Shown piece after piece: positions 26,490 through 35,684 of a stretch of 64,000 nucleotides of DNA. The stretch's first letter is position 1. Each line of letters begins with the position of its first letter. This DNA is from Oleiharenicola lentus (GTDB taxonomy: Bacteria; Verrucomicrobiota; Verrucomicrobiia; Opitutales; Opitutaceae): the NCBI RefSeq assembly GCF_004118375.1, contig NZ_SDHX01000001.1, positions 2,421,693-2,485,692 on the forward strand, given 5' to 3'. Made by a program: the position numbers and the translations under genes. Below the pieces are notes generated by a model that made no database searches, had not been told where the DNA came from, and saw only the letters and a program-made list of their open reading frames with translations.

Positions 26490-28814
26490 ATGACTGCCAC
26501 CCCCACGCCCCCTGTCCTGAGCCTTAAAACCGTTTCCCACGCCGTCGCCGCCGAGCCGGGTGAAATCACCGCCGCCCGCGAACTGGCCCGCCTCACCGGC
26601 GCCGCACTCGTCGCTGGTCCGGGCGGCGTCCATGTCGCCCTGGCCGGGCGCGGGCTACCCGCCAAGCTGCCAGCCAAGGCCAAGGACTCCAGCGCGTGGA
26701 CCTGGCTTCGCCTTGCCGAGGATGGCAGCGGTGAAATCTGCGCCACGCACGGCTCATTCCTTTACGCCGCGGTCCGCCTGCTCGCCTCCGGCGCCAGTGA
26801 GTTCACCCGCGAGAAACTCGCCGCCGGCCTGCTCCTGCCCGCGACCTTTGGCTGGCACCGGCCGCACTGGGACGCCTGCTACACCCAATACTGGCGGAGT
26901 GCGCGCAACTTCGATCCGGAGCGCTACGTCGCCGCGTTGGCCGAGGCCGGTTTCACCCACTGCGAAGTCAACGGCCTGCAGGCGCACATGCCCTATGAGG
27001 ACTTCGTGCCGTTCGAATACTACCCGCAGTTCTACACCTATGCGCCGGGCTTCAACCACTTCGTGGACACGCCGCTGACCAAGGGCATGTGGCCAGCGCT
27101 CTACCTCGATGCCAATCTCAACCACCTCGTCGGCCTCGCGGGCCTTGGCCGCCAATACGGTCTGAAGCCGGGTATCTGCATGTTCGAACCGCGCACGCTG
27201 CCCGAGCGCTTCTTCACCAAGTACCCCTCGCTCCGTGGCGCGCGCGTGGATCATCCGTTCCGCTCCAAGCTGCCGCGCTACACCATGGCGCAGGACCACC
27301 CGATTGTGCAACGGCACTACCGCGAGGCCCTGCAGAAGATCATGCGGGCCGTGCCGGATCTCAGCTACATGTCCGTTTGGACGAACGACAGCGGCGCCGG
27401 CTTCGAGCACACCGCCTCGCTCTACGTCGGACGCAACGGCGGCCCCTACATGATCCGCGAGTGGCGCAACCACGACAAGATCGCGCAGAGCGCGGGCCAG
27501 AGCATCGGCCGCTACCTGAAGAATCTCCGCACCGCCGCCGCCGAGATTAATCCGGAGTTCGACGTCATCCTCCGCATCGAGCCCTTCAAGGTGGAGCACG
27601 AGCACATCAAGGCCGAGATGGGCGGTCATGTCACCTGGGAGGCTCCGTCGCTGAACGTCCGGGGCTACCATGTGCCCTACTCCCACCCGAAGTATCCCGA
27701 GAACCAGGCGGTCGCGGGCAGTTTGTTTCACACCACCATGGATGCCTCCGAGAAAGAGGCGCTGGCCACCGCCCGCGCGGCCGGGGTCGAGCCGGTTCTC
27801 CACTATTCCGCCTCCGGTGTGATGAATCACGAGCCGCTCCTCGGTCTGCCCTTCCCGCGCCTGCTGCACCGCAAGCTCACCGCCATCCGCGAAACCGGCC
27901 TGAAGCGGGTCAGCGCGCTGGGCGGCCTCACCAATGCGGCCCGGGCACCCTACTGGCCCAATCCGGTCATTCTGCGCGCCGCGCAGTTCTTCCCCGACAA
28001 GCCCGTCGAACAGGTCCTCACCGAATTCGCCGCCACCTTGGTCGGACCGGCCCAGGCCTCCACCCTGAGCGAGGCCTGGCGCGAGTTCGAAGAGGCCCTG
28101 CTCTGGCAGCCGATGGTCGGACTCTATTGCGCCTTCGGCTTCTGCTGGCAGCGTACCTGGGACCGGCCCTTCGTGCCTGACCTCGAAGCGGTGCCCGCGG
28201 CCGAGCGCGATTACTACGAGCGCCACGGTTGCTTCCAGCACAACAACCCCGGCCTGAATGATCTGGGCAAGGACGTGCTCTTCGACCTCATCACGCGGGA
28301 GTCCGGCGCCAAGATGTCCGCCGACATGGATCAGCACGTCATCGCCAAGCTACAGCCGCTCATCGCCCGGCTGGACGGCCTCGCCCAGACGCTCACCGGC
28401 GAATCGCAGACAGTCTTCACCGATCTGCGCGACCGCGTGCGCGCCTACCTCCACTGGGTCACGAGCCTGCGCAACGTCTGCGCCTGGTGCGAATGCGTTT
28501 ACGGCTACCTTGATGAGAAGTCCGACGCTGCCACCAAGGCGGCGTGCGAGAAAAAGCTCCAGGCGGCCATCGACCTCGAACTCGCCAACATCCGGGGCCT
28601 CATCGCCCTGCTCGAGACCACCCCCCACGAAGTTCTCGTGCTCTCGGGCGTCGGCGAAAACACCTTCTTCTACGGCGAGAACCTCGTCCAGCATCTGCGG
28701 ACCAAGCTGCGCCTGACGGAGCAATACCGTCACGCCAAGCCGCGCATTGATCGCTCGATCTACTGGCGCCCGATTCCCGGCACCATCTGGCCGGAGGGCT
28801 GGTCCGCCACCTGA
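26490..28814 (+). CDS. Large TIM-barrel glycoside-hydrolase-like protein of unknown family
   Basis: 774 residues from the ATG at 26490. The N-terminal 100 residues (ELARLTGAALVAG..., THGSFLYAAVRLLASG) resemble the alpha/beta accessory domain before GH20/GH67 barrels. The barrel-like middle reads WDACYTQYWRSARNFDPERY, AGFTHCEVNGLQAHMPYEDF, GLKPGICMFEPRTLPERFF, YMSVWTNDSGAGFEHT and VILRIEPFKVEH, with several acidic residues at strand ends. The C-terminal 230 residues are helical. No signal peptide is seen, so it is probably cytoplasmic. The sugar specificity is unknown; an alpha-glucuronidase-like role is only a guess. Confidence 0.5.
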   Translation: MTATPTPPVLSLKTVSHAVAAEPGEITAARELARLTGAALVAGPGGVHVALAGRGLPAKLPAKAKDSSAWTWLRLAEDGSGEICATHGSFLYAAVRLLASGASEFTREKLAAGLLLPATFGWHRPHWDACYTQYWRSARNFDPERYVAALAEAGFTHCEVNGLQAHMPYEDFVPFEYYPQFYTYAPGFNHFVDTPLTKGMWPALYLDANLNHLVGLAGLGRQYGLKPGICMFEPRTLPERFFTKYPSLRGARVDHPFRSKLPRYTMAQDHPIVQRHYREALQKIMRAVPDLSYMSVWTNDSGAGFEHTASLYVGRNGGPYMIREWRNHDKIAQSAGQSIGRYLKNLRTAAAEINPEFDVILRIEPFKVEHEHIKAEMGGHVTWEAPSLNVRGYHVPYSHPKYPENQAVAGSLFHTTMDASEKEALATARAAGVEPVLHYSASGVMNHEPLLGLPFPRLLHRKLTAIRETGLKRVSALGGLTNAARAPYWPNPVILRAAQFFPDKPVEQVLTEFAATLVGPAQASTLSEAWREFEEALLWQPMVGLYCAFGFCWQRTWDRPFVPDLEAVPAAERDYYERHGCFQHNNPGLNDLGKDVLFDLITRESGAKMSADMDQHVIAKLQPLIARLDGLAQTLTGESQTVFTDLRDRVRAYLHWVTSLRNVCAWCECVYGYLDEKSDAATKAACEKKLQAAIDLELANIRGLIALLETTPHEVLVLSGVGENTFFYGENLVQHLRTKLRLTEQYRHAKPRIDRSIYWRPIPGTIWPEGWSAT

Positions 28815-28876
28815 ACGTCTTGTGTTGGGGACAACGCCGCCGCGCCGCCGTCATCGGATGGCGGTGCGGCGGTTCC

Positions 28877-29728
28877 TCACCGGCCGCGCACCCGCCGCCG
28901 GTAGTCCGACGGCGTGAAGCCAATCTCCTGCTTGAACGCCTTGGAGAAGTGGAAGACGTCGCAAAAGCCGAGCGAGTCCGCGATTTCCTTGAGCGACGAC
29001 TCGCCGTGATAGATCGCCGCGCAGGCCCATTCCAACCGACGCCGTTTCTGGTAGCGGCCGGGTGACTCGCCGGTGAGTTCGGCGAAGCGCTTGCGGAAGT
29101 TCTCGTAATTCAATCCGACCTGGGTCGCCGCATCCTGGGGCGTCGCCCAGCCGCCGCTTCCCCGTTCGCCCAGCAGCCGCAGGCTCTTTTCCAGCCAGGC
29201 ATCGCGGCCGGCCTGGCGGACGTTTTCCGCGTCGGTCGCGATCATTTCCGTCACCACCTGGAGAAACCGGCCCATCGCACGCAGGGGCGCACCGGCGGTG
29301 TGGAGGGGCTCGCCCTTGACCACATCCTGCAGCCGCCGCCGCCAATAGTCGGGAGAGCCGAGCCGCAGCACCGGTCGCGCCGGATCGAGCAGGCCCTGCG
29401 CCCGCCAAAGTTGGAACTGCGGTCCGTCGAACACGAAGTAGATCTGGGTCCACTCACCGCCGCGAACCGGACCGTAGGCGTGGGCGATTTCCGGAAAGAC
29501 CAGCACCACGTCCCCGGGCACCAGCTCGTAGCTCGTCCCGCGCCCGTCGCGATAGTAGCCCCGGCCCTCCACCATCAGCACCAGGGTGAATCGTCTCAAA
29601 ATCCGCATGTCCGCCGGGTTGATGCCCGGGACGTTCAGCAGCAGGCCGGCCAGCTCGATCTCGCCCACCGGAGTGCGGAGCGGACTCTGCAGCCAGGGTT
29701 GGGCGCGGTATTTCGGCGGCGGGGGCAC
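28877..29728 (-). CDS. AraC-family transcriptional regulator
   Basis: 283 residues. An N-terminal cupin-like sensing domain (GYYRDGRGTSYELVPGDVVL, FPEIAHAYGP) is followed by a C-terminal double helix-turn-helix: NYENFRKRFAELTGESPGRY and the second unit SSLKEIADSLGFCDVFHFSK with FKQEIGFTPSDYRR. AraC proteins with this plan sense a sugar or metabolite. It begins with GTG at 29728 and is divergent from the PhyH gene with only 71 bp between, so it likely controls that operon. It could also respond to products of the 26-28 kb glycosidase-like genes. Confidence 0.9.
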   Translation of the reverse strand: MPPPPKYRAQPWLQSPLRTPVGEIELAGLLLNVPGINPADMRILRRFTLVLMVEGRGYYRDGRGTSYELVPGDVVLVFPEIAHAYGPVRGGEWTQIYFVFDGPQFQLWRAQGLLDPARPVLRLGSPDYWRRRLQDVVKGEPLHTAGAPLRAMGRFLQVVTEMIATDAENVRQAGRDAWLEKSLRLLGERGSGGWATPQDAATQVGLNYENFRKRFAELTGESPGRYQKRRRLEWACAAIYHGESSLKEIADSLGFCDVFHFSKAFKQEIGFTPSDYRRRVRGR

Positions 29729-29799
29729 CGGCCCAAAATTTACATCACTTCTCCCGTTTCAACCATTTAATGCCCGCCCAACTGCGTGTAGCTTAGGGC

Positions 29800-30723
29800 A
29801 TGAGCACCACGACCTCCCTGCCCCAGCTCGTTTCCTTTGGTCATGAACTTGAAATGACCGACGACAAGGTCGGCCTGCTGCGCGATTCCAGCGATGCGGC
29901 CGACGACTTTGAAGAGCTGCGCCGCCGCGTGGCCGAGGACGGCTACCTCTACATGCGCGGCTACCTTGATCGCGACGAGGTGCTCGCCGCCCGCGCCAGC
30001 CTCACCTCGCGCCTCGCCGAAGCCGGCGTGCTCGATCCGGCCTACCCGCACATCGACGGCGTGTGCAAGCCGGGCTCCGGCTACGTGTTCAAGCCCGAGA
30101 TCACCAACGGCAACCCCGAGGTCCAGCGCCTGCTCTACTCCGGCCGCCTCACCGACTTCTACGCCAAGTTCTTCGCGGAGCCCATCCGCCACTATGACTT
30201 CACGTGGCTGCGCGCCATCGGGCCCGGCAAGGGCACCAACCCGCACTGCGATCTGCCCTACATGGGCCGCGGCACGCACCGCCACATGACCTGCTGGCTG
30301 CCCTACGGCGACATCTCCTTCACGCTCGGCGGCCTCATGGTGCTCGAGGGTTCGCACAAGCGCATGGATCTGCTCGAAAAATACGTGTACCGCGACGTGG
30401 ACACCTTCTGCGAAAACAAACCCAAGGACGCCGAGAACGCCAAGGCCGGCAAATGGACCTTCAGCGGCACCCTGTCGCACAACCCGCCGCAAGTCCGCAA
30501 CAAGTTCGGCGGCCGCTGGCTCACGACCGAATTCAGCGCGGGCGACTTTCTCACTTTCGGCATGTTCCTCGTGCATGCCTCGCTCGACAACCGCAGTGAG
30601 AACCGTCTGCGCATATCCAGTGATTCCCGCTACCAGCGCGCCAGTGAACCGATCGACGAACGCTGGGTGGGCGTAAATCCCCCCGGTCATACCCTGGCCG
30701 GCAAGCGCGGTCGCATTTGCTGA
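29800..30723 (+). CDS. Phytanoyl-CoA dioxygenase (PhyH)-family Fe(II)/2-oxoglutarate oxygenase
   Basis: 307 residues. The iron-binding facial triad is visible: H149 and D151 in TNPHCDLPYMGRG and H259 in MFLVHASLDN. The 2-oxoglutarate-binding Arg is probably in NRLRISSDSRYQ (271 or 277). The core jelly roll includes GGLMVLEGSHKRMDLLEKYV, typical of PhyH-like proteins. The substrate is not known; members hydroxylate lipids, natural products and small acids. It is followed 20 bp later by a ferritin-like di-iron protein, so the two oxygen-dependent enzymes are co-transcribed. A divergent AraC gene lies upstream. Confidence 0.85.
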   Translation: MSTTTSLPQLVSFGHELEMTDDKVGLLRDSSDAADDFEELRRRVAEDGYLYMRGYLDRDEVLAARASLTSRLAEAGVLDPAYPHIDGVCKPGSGYVFKPEITNGNPEVQRLLYSGRLTDFYAKFFAEPIRHYDFTWLRAIGPGKGTNPHCDLPYMGRGTHRHMTCWLPYGDISFTLGGLMVLEGSHKRMDLLEKYVYRDVDTFCENKPKDAENAKAGKWTFSGTLSHNPPQVRNKFGGRWLTTEFSAGDFLTFGMFLVHASLDNRSENRLRISSDSRYQRASEPIDERWVGVNPPGHTLAGKRGRIC

Positions 30724-30743
30724 ACCTCCAGCTTCCACGCCTT

Positions 30744-32066
30744 ATGGTCGCGTCCTCCACCACCGCTCCCGTTGCCGCCCAGTCCGCCACCGGGCGGATG
30801 GCCGCAGTCCAGGAAATGGCCCGCCTGCAGCGCCTGCTCTTCGAGGTCGAACGCGAGTTCGTCCGCACCGCCACGACCCTCATCTACCGGGTGGGCGAAC
30901 CGGAGTTGAAATATTTGCTCAGCCAGCACGTGTGGGAATCCGCCGGCCACGCCCGGTTTATCCGCGAGCGCGGCCGCGAGCTCAGCGGTTTTGGCGCGGG
31001 TGAATCGGTGCGGCCGGAAATCCGCCGGCTGTTCACCGAAGCCGTCATGCCGGCCGACGGCTACGTGGCGCTTGCGGGGTTCTACCGCGTGCTCAAGCCC
31101 GCCCTGCTCGCCGGTTACCGTCATTATCTCGCGGCCACCCACCATCTGGCCGACTGGCCCTCGCGTCGGCTGGTTGAGGAATTTATCACCGACGAAGAAC
31201 GTCATGCGGCCGAGATGACCCCCTACCTCAACGGCATCGATGCCACGGCCTCGACCGACCATCTTCGCACCGCCTTGGCCGCCCTGGGCGGAATGCTCGG
31301 CGAGCACCCACCCACGCCGCTACCCGGCGGCTTCAGCTGGGAATCGGCGAACCGGCCCTACACCCATCCCGCCACGTGCAACCGCGGCAAGTATCCCACC
31401 TGCTCCAGCGTTTTCAGTCACGATCCGGAGGAGACCCCGATTGTCCGTCCTTGGCTGACGGACCCCAAGACCGATGCTCGCGTCGTCCGGCTCATGGTTT
31501 ACGTCTGGCTGATGATGGAGATGGATGCCGTCGATTACCTCGCCACGGTCTTCTTTGACACGCCCGAAGCGCCGTTCGATCTGCATCATGACATGGCGCG
31601 CCATCTCTGGGACGAGTCCCGGCACAGCCAGTTCGGCTACCGACAGCTGCCCAAGCTCGGCGTGGACCTCATGTCCCTCGAGCACTCGCTCGACCTCTAC
31701 AACATCCTCGTCCAGATGCCGCCACACGAACGCTACGCCATGATGACCATGGAATTCGAGGCCGGCAGCTTCCCCACCAAGGCGCATGTCATGGACCGGG
31801 TGCGCGAGCTAAACGACTTCGAGGCGGACACGCTGCTGGCTTTTGACCGCAACGATGAGCAGAACCATGTCCGCTACGGTCACCGGTGGCTGCCCGAAAT
31901 CATGGCATTGTGTGGAGACACGCGGCCCGTCGAAGATTTTGTCAAAGCCACGCAGGCGCGCTTCGCCGAAATGGCCACCCTGCATGGCGGCCGGACTCCG
32001 CACGCCCTGCCGCCCGAGCGGCGTCTCACCGGCAACAAAATCCTGAAACTCGCCGGTGTGGCCTGA
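30744..32066 (+). CDS. Tandem ferritin-like di-iron protein of unknown function
   Basis: 440 residues from the ATG at 30744. The C-terminal half carries a canonical E / ExxH / E / ExxH di-iron quartet: E259 in LMMEMDAVDYL, E291/H294 in WDESRHSQFGYRQL, E337 or E339 in MTMEFEAGSFP, and E372/H375 in DEQNHVRYGHRW. The N-terminal half repeats the pattern more loosely (E34/E36, E65/H69, E145, E151/H154), suggesting an internal duplication. Such bundles activate oxygen in oxidases, desaturases or N-oxygenases. No signal peptide. The preceding gene is a PhyH oxygenase. I do not recognise the family. Confidence 0.55.
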   Translation: MVASSTTAPVAAQSATGRMAAVQEMARLQRLLFEVEREFVRTATTLIYRVGEPELKYLLSQHVWESAGHARFIRERGRELSGFGAGESVRPEIRRLFTEAVMPADGYVALAGFYRVLKPALLAGYRHYLAATHHLADWPSRRLVEEFITDEERHAAEMTPYLNGIDATASTDHLRTALAALGGMLGEHPPTPLPGGFSWESANRPYTHPATCNRGKYPTCSSVFSHDPEETPIVRPWLTDPKTDARVVRLMVYVWLMMEMDAVDYLATVFFDTPEAPFDLHHDMARHLWDESRHSQFGYRQLPKLGVDLMSLEHSLDLYNILVQMPPHERYAMMTMEFEAGSFPTKAHVMDRVRELNDFEADTLLAFDRNDEQNHVRYGHRWLPEIMALCGDTRPVEDFVKATQARFAEMATLHGGRTPHALPPERRLTGNKILKLAGVA

Positions 32067-32270
32067 TTCCCGCGGCTTCCCGCCGTAACCGGCGACGAAC
32101 CATCGTTCGCTGGACGGGTATTTTTCAGCCATTTTCAGAATATTTCCTGTCGCCGAACCCGCATCCTTAGGCTCATTTGGAGAGCGCTCCGGCTTTAAGC
32201 TCTTTCGGCCTATTATCACCATGCATTCGTTTCAGAATAAGCCTGCCTCTGCGGCTCGCCCTTTCCTCAC

Positions 32271-33383
32271 ATGAAGACCTATCGTGCCGCCCTGGTCGGA
32301 ACCGGTTCCATCGGCGAGGCCCACGTCCGGGCGGTTGAGGCGACTCTCGGCCGCGTCACGCTGGAGGCTGCGGTGGACATCGACGCCCAGCGCGTCGAGA
32401 CCTTCGCCAAACAGCACAACATTCCCGGATGCTACACGGATTACGCCACCATGCTGGCGGCGGTGAAACCCGACATCGTGCTCGTGGCCACCCCGCCCGC
32501 CCAGCATGCCGACATGTGCATCGCCGCGATGGAGGCCGGTGCCTGGGTCATGTGCGAGAAGCCCCTGTGCGGCTCCCTCGCCGAACTCGATCGCATCGAG
32601 GCCGCGGAAAAACGCACCGGCGCCTACACGGCCTGCATTTTCCAGATGCGCTTCGGCGCCGTCACCGGCCATGTGCGGCGCCTTTCCGACGCCGGTCACC
32701 TGGGCCGGCCGCTGGTGGGCGTTTGCAACACACTCTGGTTTCGCGACGCCGCCTACTACGCCGTGCCGTGGCGCGGACGCTGGGAAACCGAATTGGGCGG
32801 ACCGACCATGGGGCTCGGCATTCACGCCATGGACCACTTCCTGCACCTTATGGGCGCGTGGAGCGAGGTCCGGGCCGTGGTGCGGACCCTCGACCGCGCC
32901 ATTGAGGTCGAGGATGTGTCGATGGCATTGGTGACCTTTGCCAACGGTGCCGTCGGCTCGATCGTCAACAGCGCCCTCAGCCCGCGCCAGGAAACGTATA
33001 TCCGCCTCGACTACCAGCGGGCCACCGTGGAACTCACCCACCTCTACAGCTACACCCGGGACAACTGGCGGCTGACGCCCGTGCCGCCCGCGCAGGACGA
33101 CGGCCTGCTGCAGGCCTGGCACAGCTTCCCGCCCGATGTGGGCTCGACCCACGGTGCGCAGCTCAACGCCTTCGTGGCCGACATGGACGCCGGTCGCCGG
33201 CCGCTGACCTCGGGCGACCAGGCCCGCCAGACACTCGAGTTGCTTACCGCCATCTACAAGTCGGGCTTCACGGGCGAGATCGTCACCCGGGGTTCGATCA
33301 AGCCGGGCGACTCGTTCTACACGGCACTGCATGGCCAGCGCGCCCCTCGACGCAAGAAGGGCGAGCACCCGCGTCCGGACTGA
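32271..33383 (+). CDS. Gfo/Idh/MocA-family NAD(P)-dependent sugar oxidoreductase
   Basis: 370 residues. The Rossmann N-terminus is AALVGTGSIGEAHVRAVE, the family EKP motif is VMCEKPLCGSLAELD, and the substrate-site signature GLGIHAMDHFLHLMG (H-x3-D-x3-H) is intact. Such enzymes oxidise or reduce sugars, inositols or amino-sugars in the cytoplasm. The 204-bp gap upstream shows no clear promoter motif or terminator. The next gene, an ABC exporter, starts 10 bp after the stop. Confidence 0.9.
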   Translation: MKTYRAALVGTGSIGEAHVRAVEATLGRVTLEAAVDIDAQRVETFAKQHNIPGCYTDYATMLAAVKPDIVLVATPPAQHADMCIAAMEAGAWVMCEKPLCGSLAELDRIEAAEKRTGAYTACIFQMRFGAVTGHVRRLSDAGHLGRPLVGVCNTLWFRDAAYYAVPWRGRWETELGGPTMGLGIHAMDHFLHLMGAWSEVRAVVRTLDRAIEVEDVSMALVTFANGAVGSIVNSALSPRQETYIRLDYQRATVELTHLYSYTRDNWRLTPVPPAQDDGLLQAWHSFPPDVGSTHGAQLNAFVADMDAGRRPLTSGDQARQTLELLTAIYKSGFTGEIVTRGSIKPGDSFYTALHGQRAPRRKKGEHPRPD

Positions 33384-33393
33384 TCCTCGCTCC

Positions 33394-35148
33394 ATGAACC
33401 GCGAGGCGCTCGCCGCGCGCACGATCACCGGCTATCTGTGGGGCAGCCGCAGCTCGCTCTGGCGCGGGCTGGGACTCGCCCTGCTGCGCTCTCTGGCCGT
33501 GGCCCCCTGCCCCTGGCTTTTCCAGCGCATGATCGACGTGGCCGTGCCCGCCCGCGACAGCATCGCCATCCTCGAACTGGGCGGCGTATTCCTCCTGCTG
33601 CTGGCGGTGCATTACATTTTCTCCGTCTGGGGCGCCAACGAGATCGCCAAGGCCATGGCGCAGATGATGGTCGAGATGCGTTCGCGCATTTTCTTCAAGC
33701 TCCAGTTCCTCAGCTTCGGCTACCTCGACCAGCAGAAGACCGGCCGCCTCCTCTCGAAATATGCCTTCGACACCCAGAAGGTGGAGGCGCTGCTCTACAA
33801 TATCCTGAACCAGTTCCTGCCGAACATCCTCTATGGCGGCAGTATCTTCGTCATCCTCGCGGTGCTGAACTGGCGGCTGGCGCTCGTGCTCGCGCTCATT
33901 TTGCCCGCCTACGGCATCGCGAAGTATCACTTCTTCGCCCGGATCAAGCTCAGCAACAACGAGGCGCGGCTTGCGCAGGAAAAGCTGACCGGCACGGCCA
34001 GCGAATACATCTCCGCGCTCCGCCTCGTGCGCAGCTTCGGCGAGGAACGTCAGGCCGAGGCCGACCTCGACCGCACCAGCTCCGCCTTCGCCCGCAGCCG
34101 GGTGCACCAGAGCTACGTCAACGCGGTCTTCGGCACGTTCTGGTATGTGAGCACGCAGGTGATCGCGCTCGTCGTGATGGCCGGCGGCGCCCTGCTCGCC
34201 ATCCGCGGCACCATCTCGCTCGGCACGCTGTTCGCCTTCGTCGCGGGACTGCCGGTTGTCCTCGGCCCCATCCAGGCCTTCGTCGGCCTCAGCGAGCAGT
34301 ATTTCGTCGGCCGCGAAAGCTACCAAAGCATCAAGGAATTGGTGGACTCCGCCTATGTTGAAAGCTGGCACGGGCGGCGGCGCACCGACCGGTTGCGTGG
34401 CGAAATCGTTTTCGACCGCGTTTCCTTCGCCTATCCCTCCGCGCCGGACCGCCGCGTGCTGCACGACATCTCCCTGCAGCTCCGCCCGGGCGAACACATC
34501 GCCTTCGTCGGGCCTTCCGGTTCCGGCAAGAGCACCCTGGCCAACCTCCTGCTCGGGCTCTACGCCCCGGGCGAAGGCCGGATCCTGATCGACGGTGTGC
34601 CGCAGGCCGAGTGGGACATGCGGTGGATCCGCCGCCAGCTGGCCGTCGTGCTGCAGGACAGCCTGCTGCTTTCCGGCTCGATCAGCGACAATCTCCGCTT
34701 CGCCCGCGCCGATGCCACCGAGGACGAGCTGCGCGCCGCGGCCCGCCAGGCCAACGCCGAGGAATTCATCGCGCGCCTGCCCGAAGGCTACGCGACCCTG
34801 GTGGGCGAACGCGGCGCCACCCTCTCCGGCGGCCAGCGCCAGCGCCTGGCCATCGCCCGCGCCATCCTGCGCAATCCGCCCGTGCTTATCCTCGACGAGG
34901 CCACCTCCGCCCTCGACTACGAAAGCGAGCGGCTGATCCAGGAGGCGCTCGACCGTCTGTCCGCTGGCCGCACCGTCATCACCATCGCGCACCGTCTGAG
35001 CACGATTCGCAATGCCAGCCGCATCATCGTCTTGAACGAAGGCCGGATCGTCGAGGAAGGCGACTTTGTCTCGCTCATCGCACGAGGCGGCTCCTTTGCC
35101 CGGCTCGTGGCCGCGCAAAACACTGGCGACGGATTTCTCCGCCCTTAA
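33394..35148 (+). CDS. ABC transporter, fused membrane and ATPase domains (MsbA-like exporter)
   Basis: 584 residues. The N-terminal six-helix domain includes GVFLLLLAVHYIFSVWGA and IFVILAVLNWRLALVLALIL. The ATPase domain has Walker A GPSGSGKST (373-381), Q-loop VVLQDSLLLSG, signature LSGGQRQR (477-484), Walker B VLILDEATS (from 497) and H-loop IAHRLSTI. Half-size exporters of this type act as homodimers on lipids, peptides or drugs. The ATG at 33394 follows the oxidoreductase stop by 10 bp; an upstream in-frame start at 33331 would overlap that gene and is rejected. Confidence 0.92.
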   Translation: MNREALAARTITGYLWGSRSSLWRGLGLALLRSLAVAPCPWLFQRMIDVAVPARDSIAILELGGVFLLLLAVHYIFSVWGANEIAKAMAQMMVEMRSRIFFKLQFLSFGYLDQQKTGRLLSKYAFDTQKVEALLYNILNQFLPNILYGGSIFVILAVLNWRLALVLALILPAYGIAKYHFFARIKLSNNEARLAQEKLTGTASEYISALRLVRSFGEERQAEADLDRTSSAFARSRVHQSYVNAVFGTFWYVSTQVIALVVMAGGALLAIRGTISLGTLFAFVAGLPVVLGPIQAFVGLSEQYFVGRESYQSIKELVDSAYVESWHGRRRTDRLRGEIVFDRVSFAYPSAPDRRVLHDISLQLRPGEHIAFVGPSGSGKSTLANLLLGLYAPGEGRILIDGVPQAEWDMRWIRRQLAVVLQDSLLLSGSISDNLRFARADATEDELRAAARQANAEEFIARLPEGYATLVGERGATLSGGQRQRLAIARAILRNPPVLILDEATSALDYESERLIQEALDRLSAGRTVITIAHRLSTIRNASRIIVLNEGRIVEEGDFVSLIARGGSFARLVAAQNTGDGFLRP

Positions 35149-35157
35149 GCTACTCCC

Positions 35158-35670
35158 ATGAAGACCCTGCTGTTTACCGCTGTTCTGCTCCTCACCACCG
35201 GTCTGGCCAGCGCCCAGAGCTCCTTTCCCGGCCTGAAGGCCATCCTCAGCGAGGCGGAGTGGAAGCGCGCCGGCCTCGACAAACTCAGCCCCGACCAGAT
35301 CGGGGTGATTGATGCGGCCCTCATCCGCCACCAGGCTGGCGCCACGGCCACCTTGCGGAACCAACTCGCCGAAGCGCGCACCGCCGCGACCGCGACGCCG
35401 AAGCCCAATCCCGGCGTCCTCGAGCGCTTCGGGCTCCCGCTCTTCGATGACGCCGACTGGCGCACCCTGCCGCCCCTTCGCGCCAAGGTCGTCAAATGGG
35501 AGGGAGGGAACCGATTCAAACTCGACAACAATCAGGTGTGGGAGGGTTACGAGCCCATCACCTACGAGTTGGTCGGCAAGGAAATCGAGATTCAAGCACG
35601 CCCGCATGGCCAGTTCGCCCTCGTGGTGGACGGGGCAAACACCACGCTGCGCGTCATGCGCCTGCGCTGA
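35158..35670 (+). CDS. Small secreted protein of unknown function
   Basis: 170 residues. Signal peptide MKTLLFTAVLLLTTGLASAQ, cleaved after ASA-Q or SAQ. The mature part begins with a helical region (LSEAEWKRAGLDKLSPDQIG), then an Ala/Thr/Pro linker and a compact beta-rich C-terminus (NRFKLDNNQVWEGYEPITYE). The linker-plus-WEG part recalls SH3-like or PilZ-distant beta barrels, but I cannot assign a family. It follows the ABC exporter after 9 bp and precedes the mutarotase-like gene after 14 bp. Confidence 0.55.
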   Translation: MKTLLFTAVLLLTTGLASAQSSFPGLKAILSEAEWKRAGLDKLSPDQIGVIDAALIRHQAGATATLRNQLAEARTAATATPKPNPGVLERFGLPLFDDADWRTLPPLRAKVVKWEGGNRFKLDNNQVWEGYEPITYELVGKEIEIQARPHGQFALVVDGANTTLRVMRLR

Positions 35671-35684
35671 GGGACCATTTCCCC

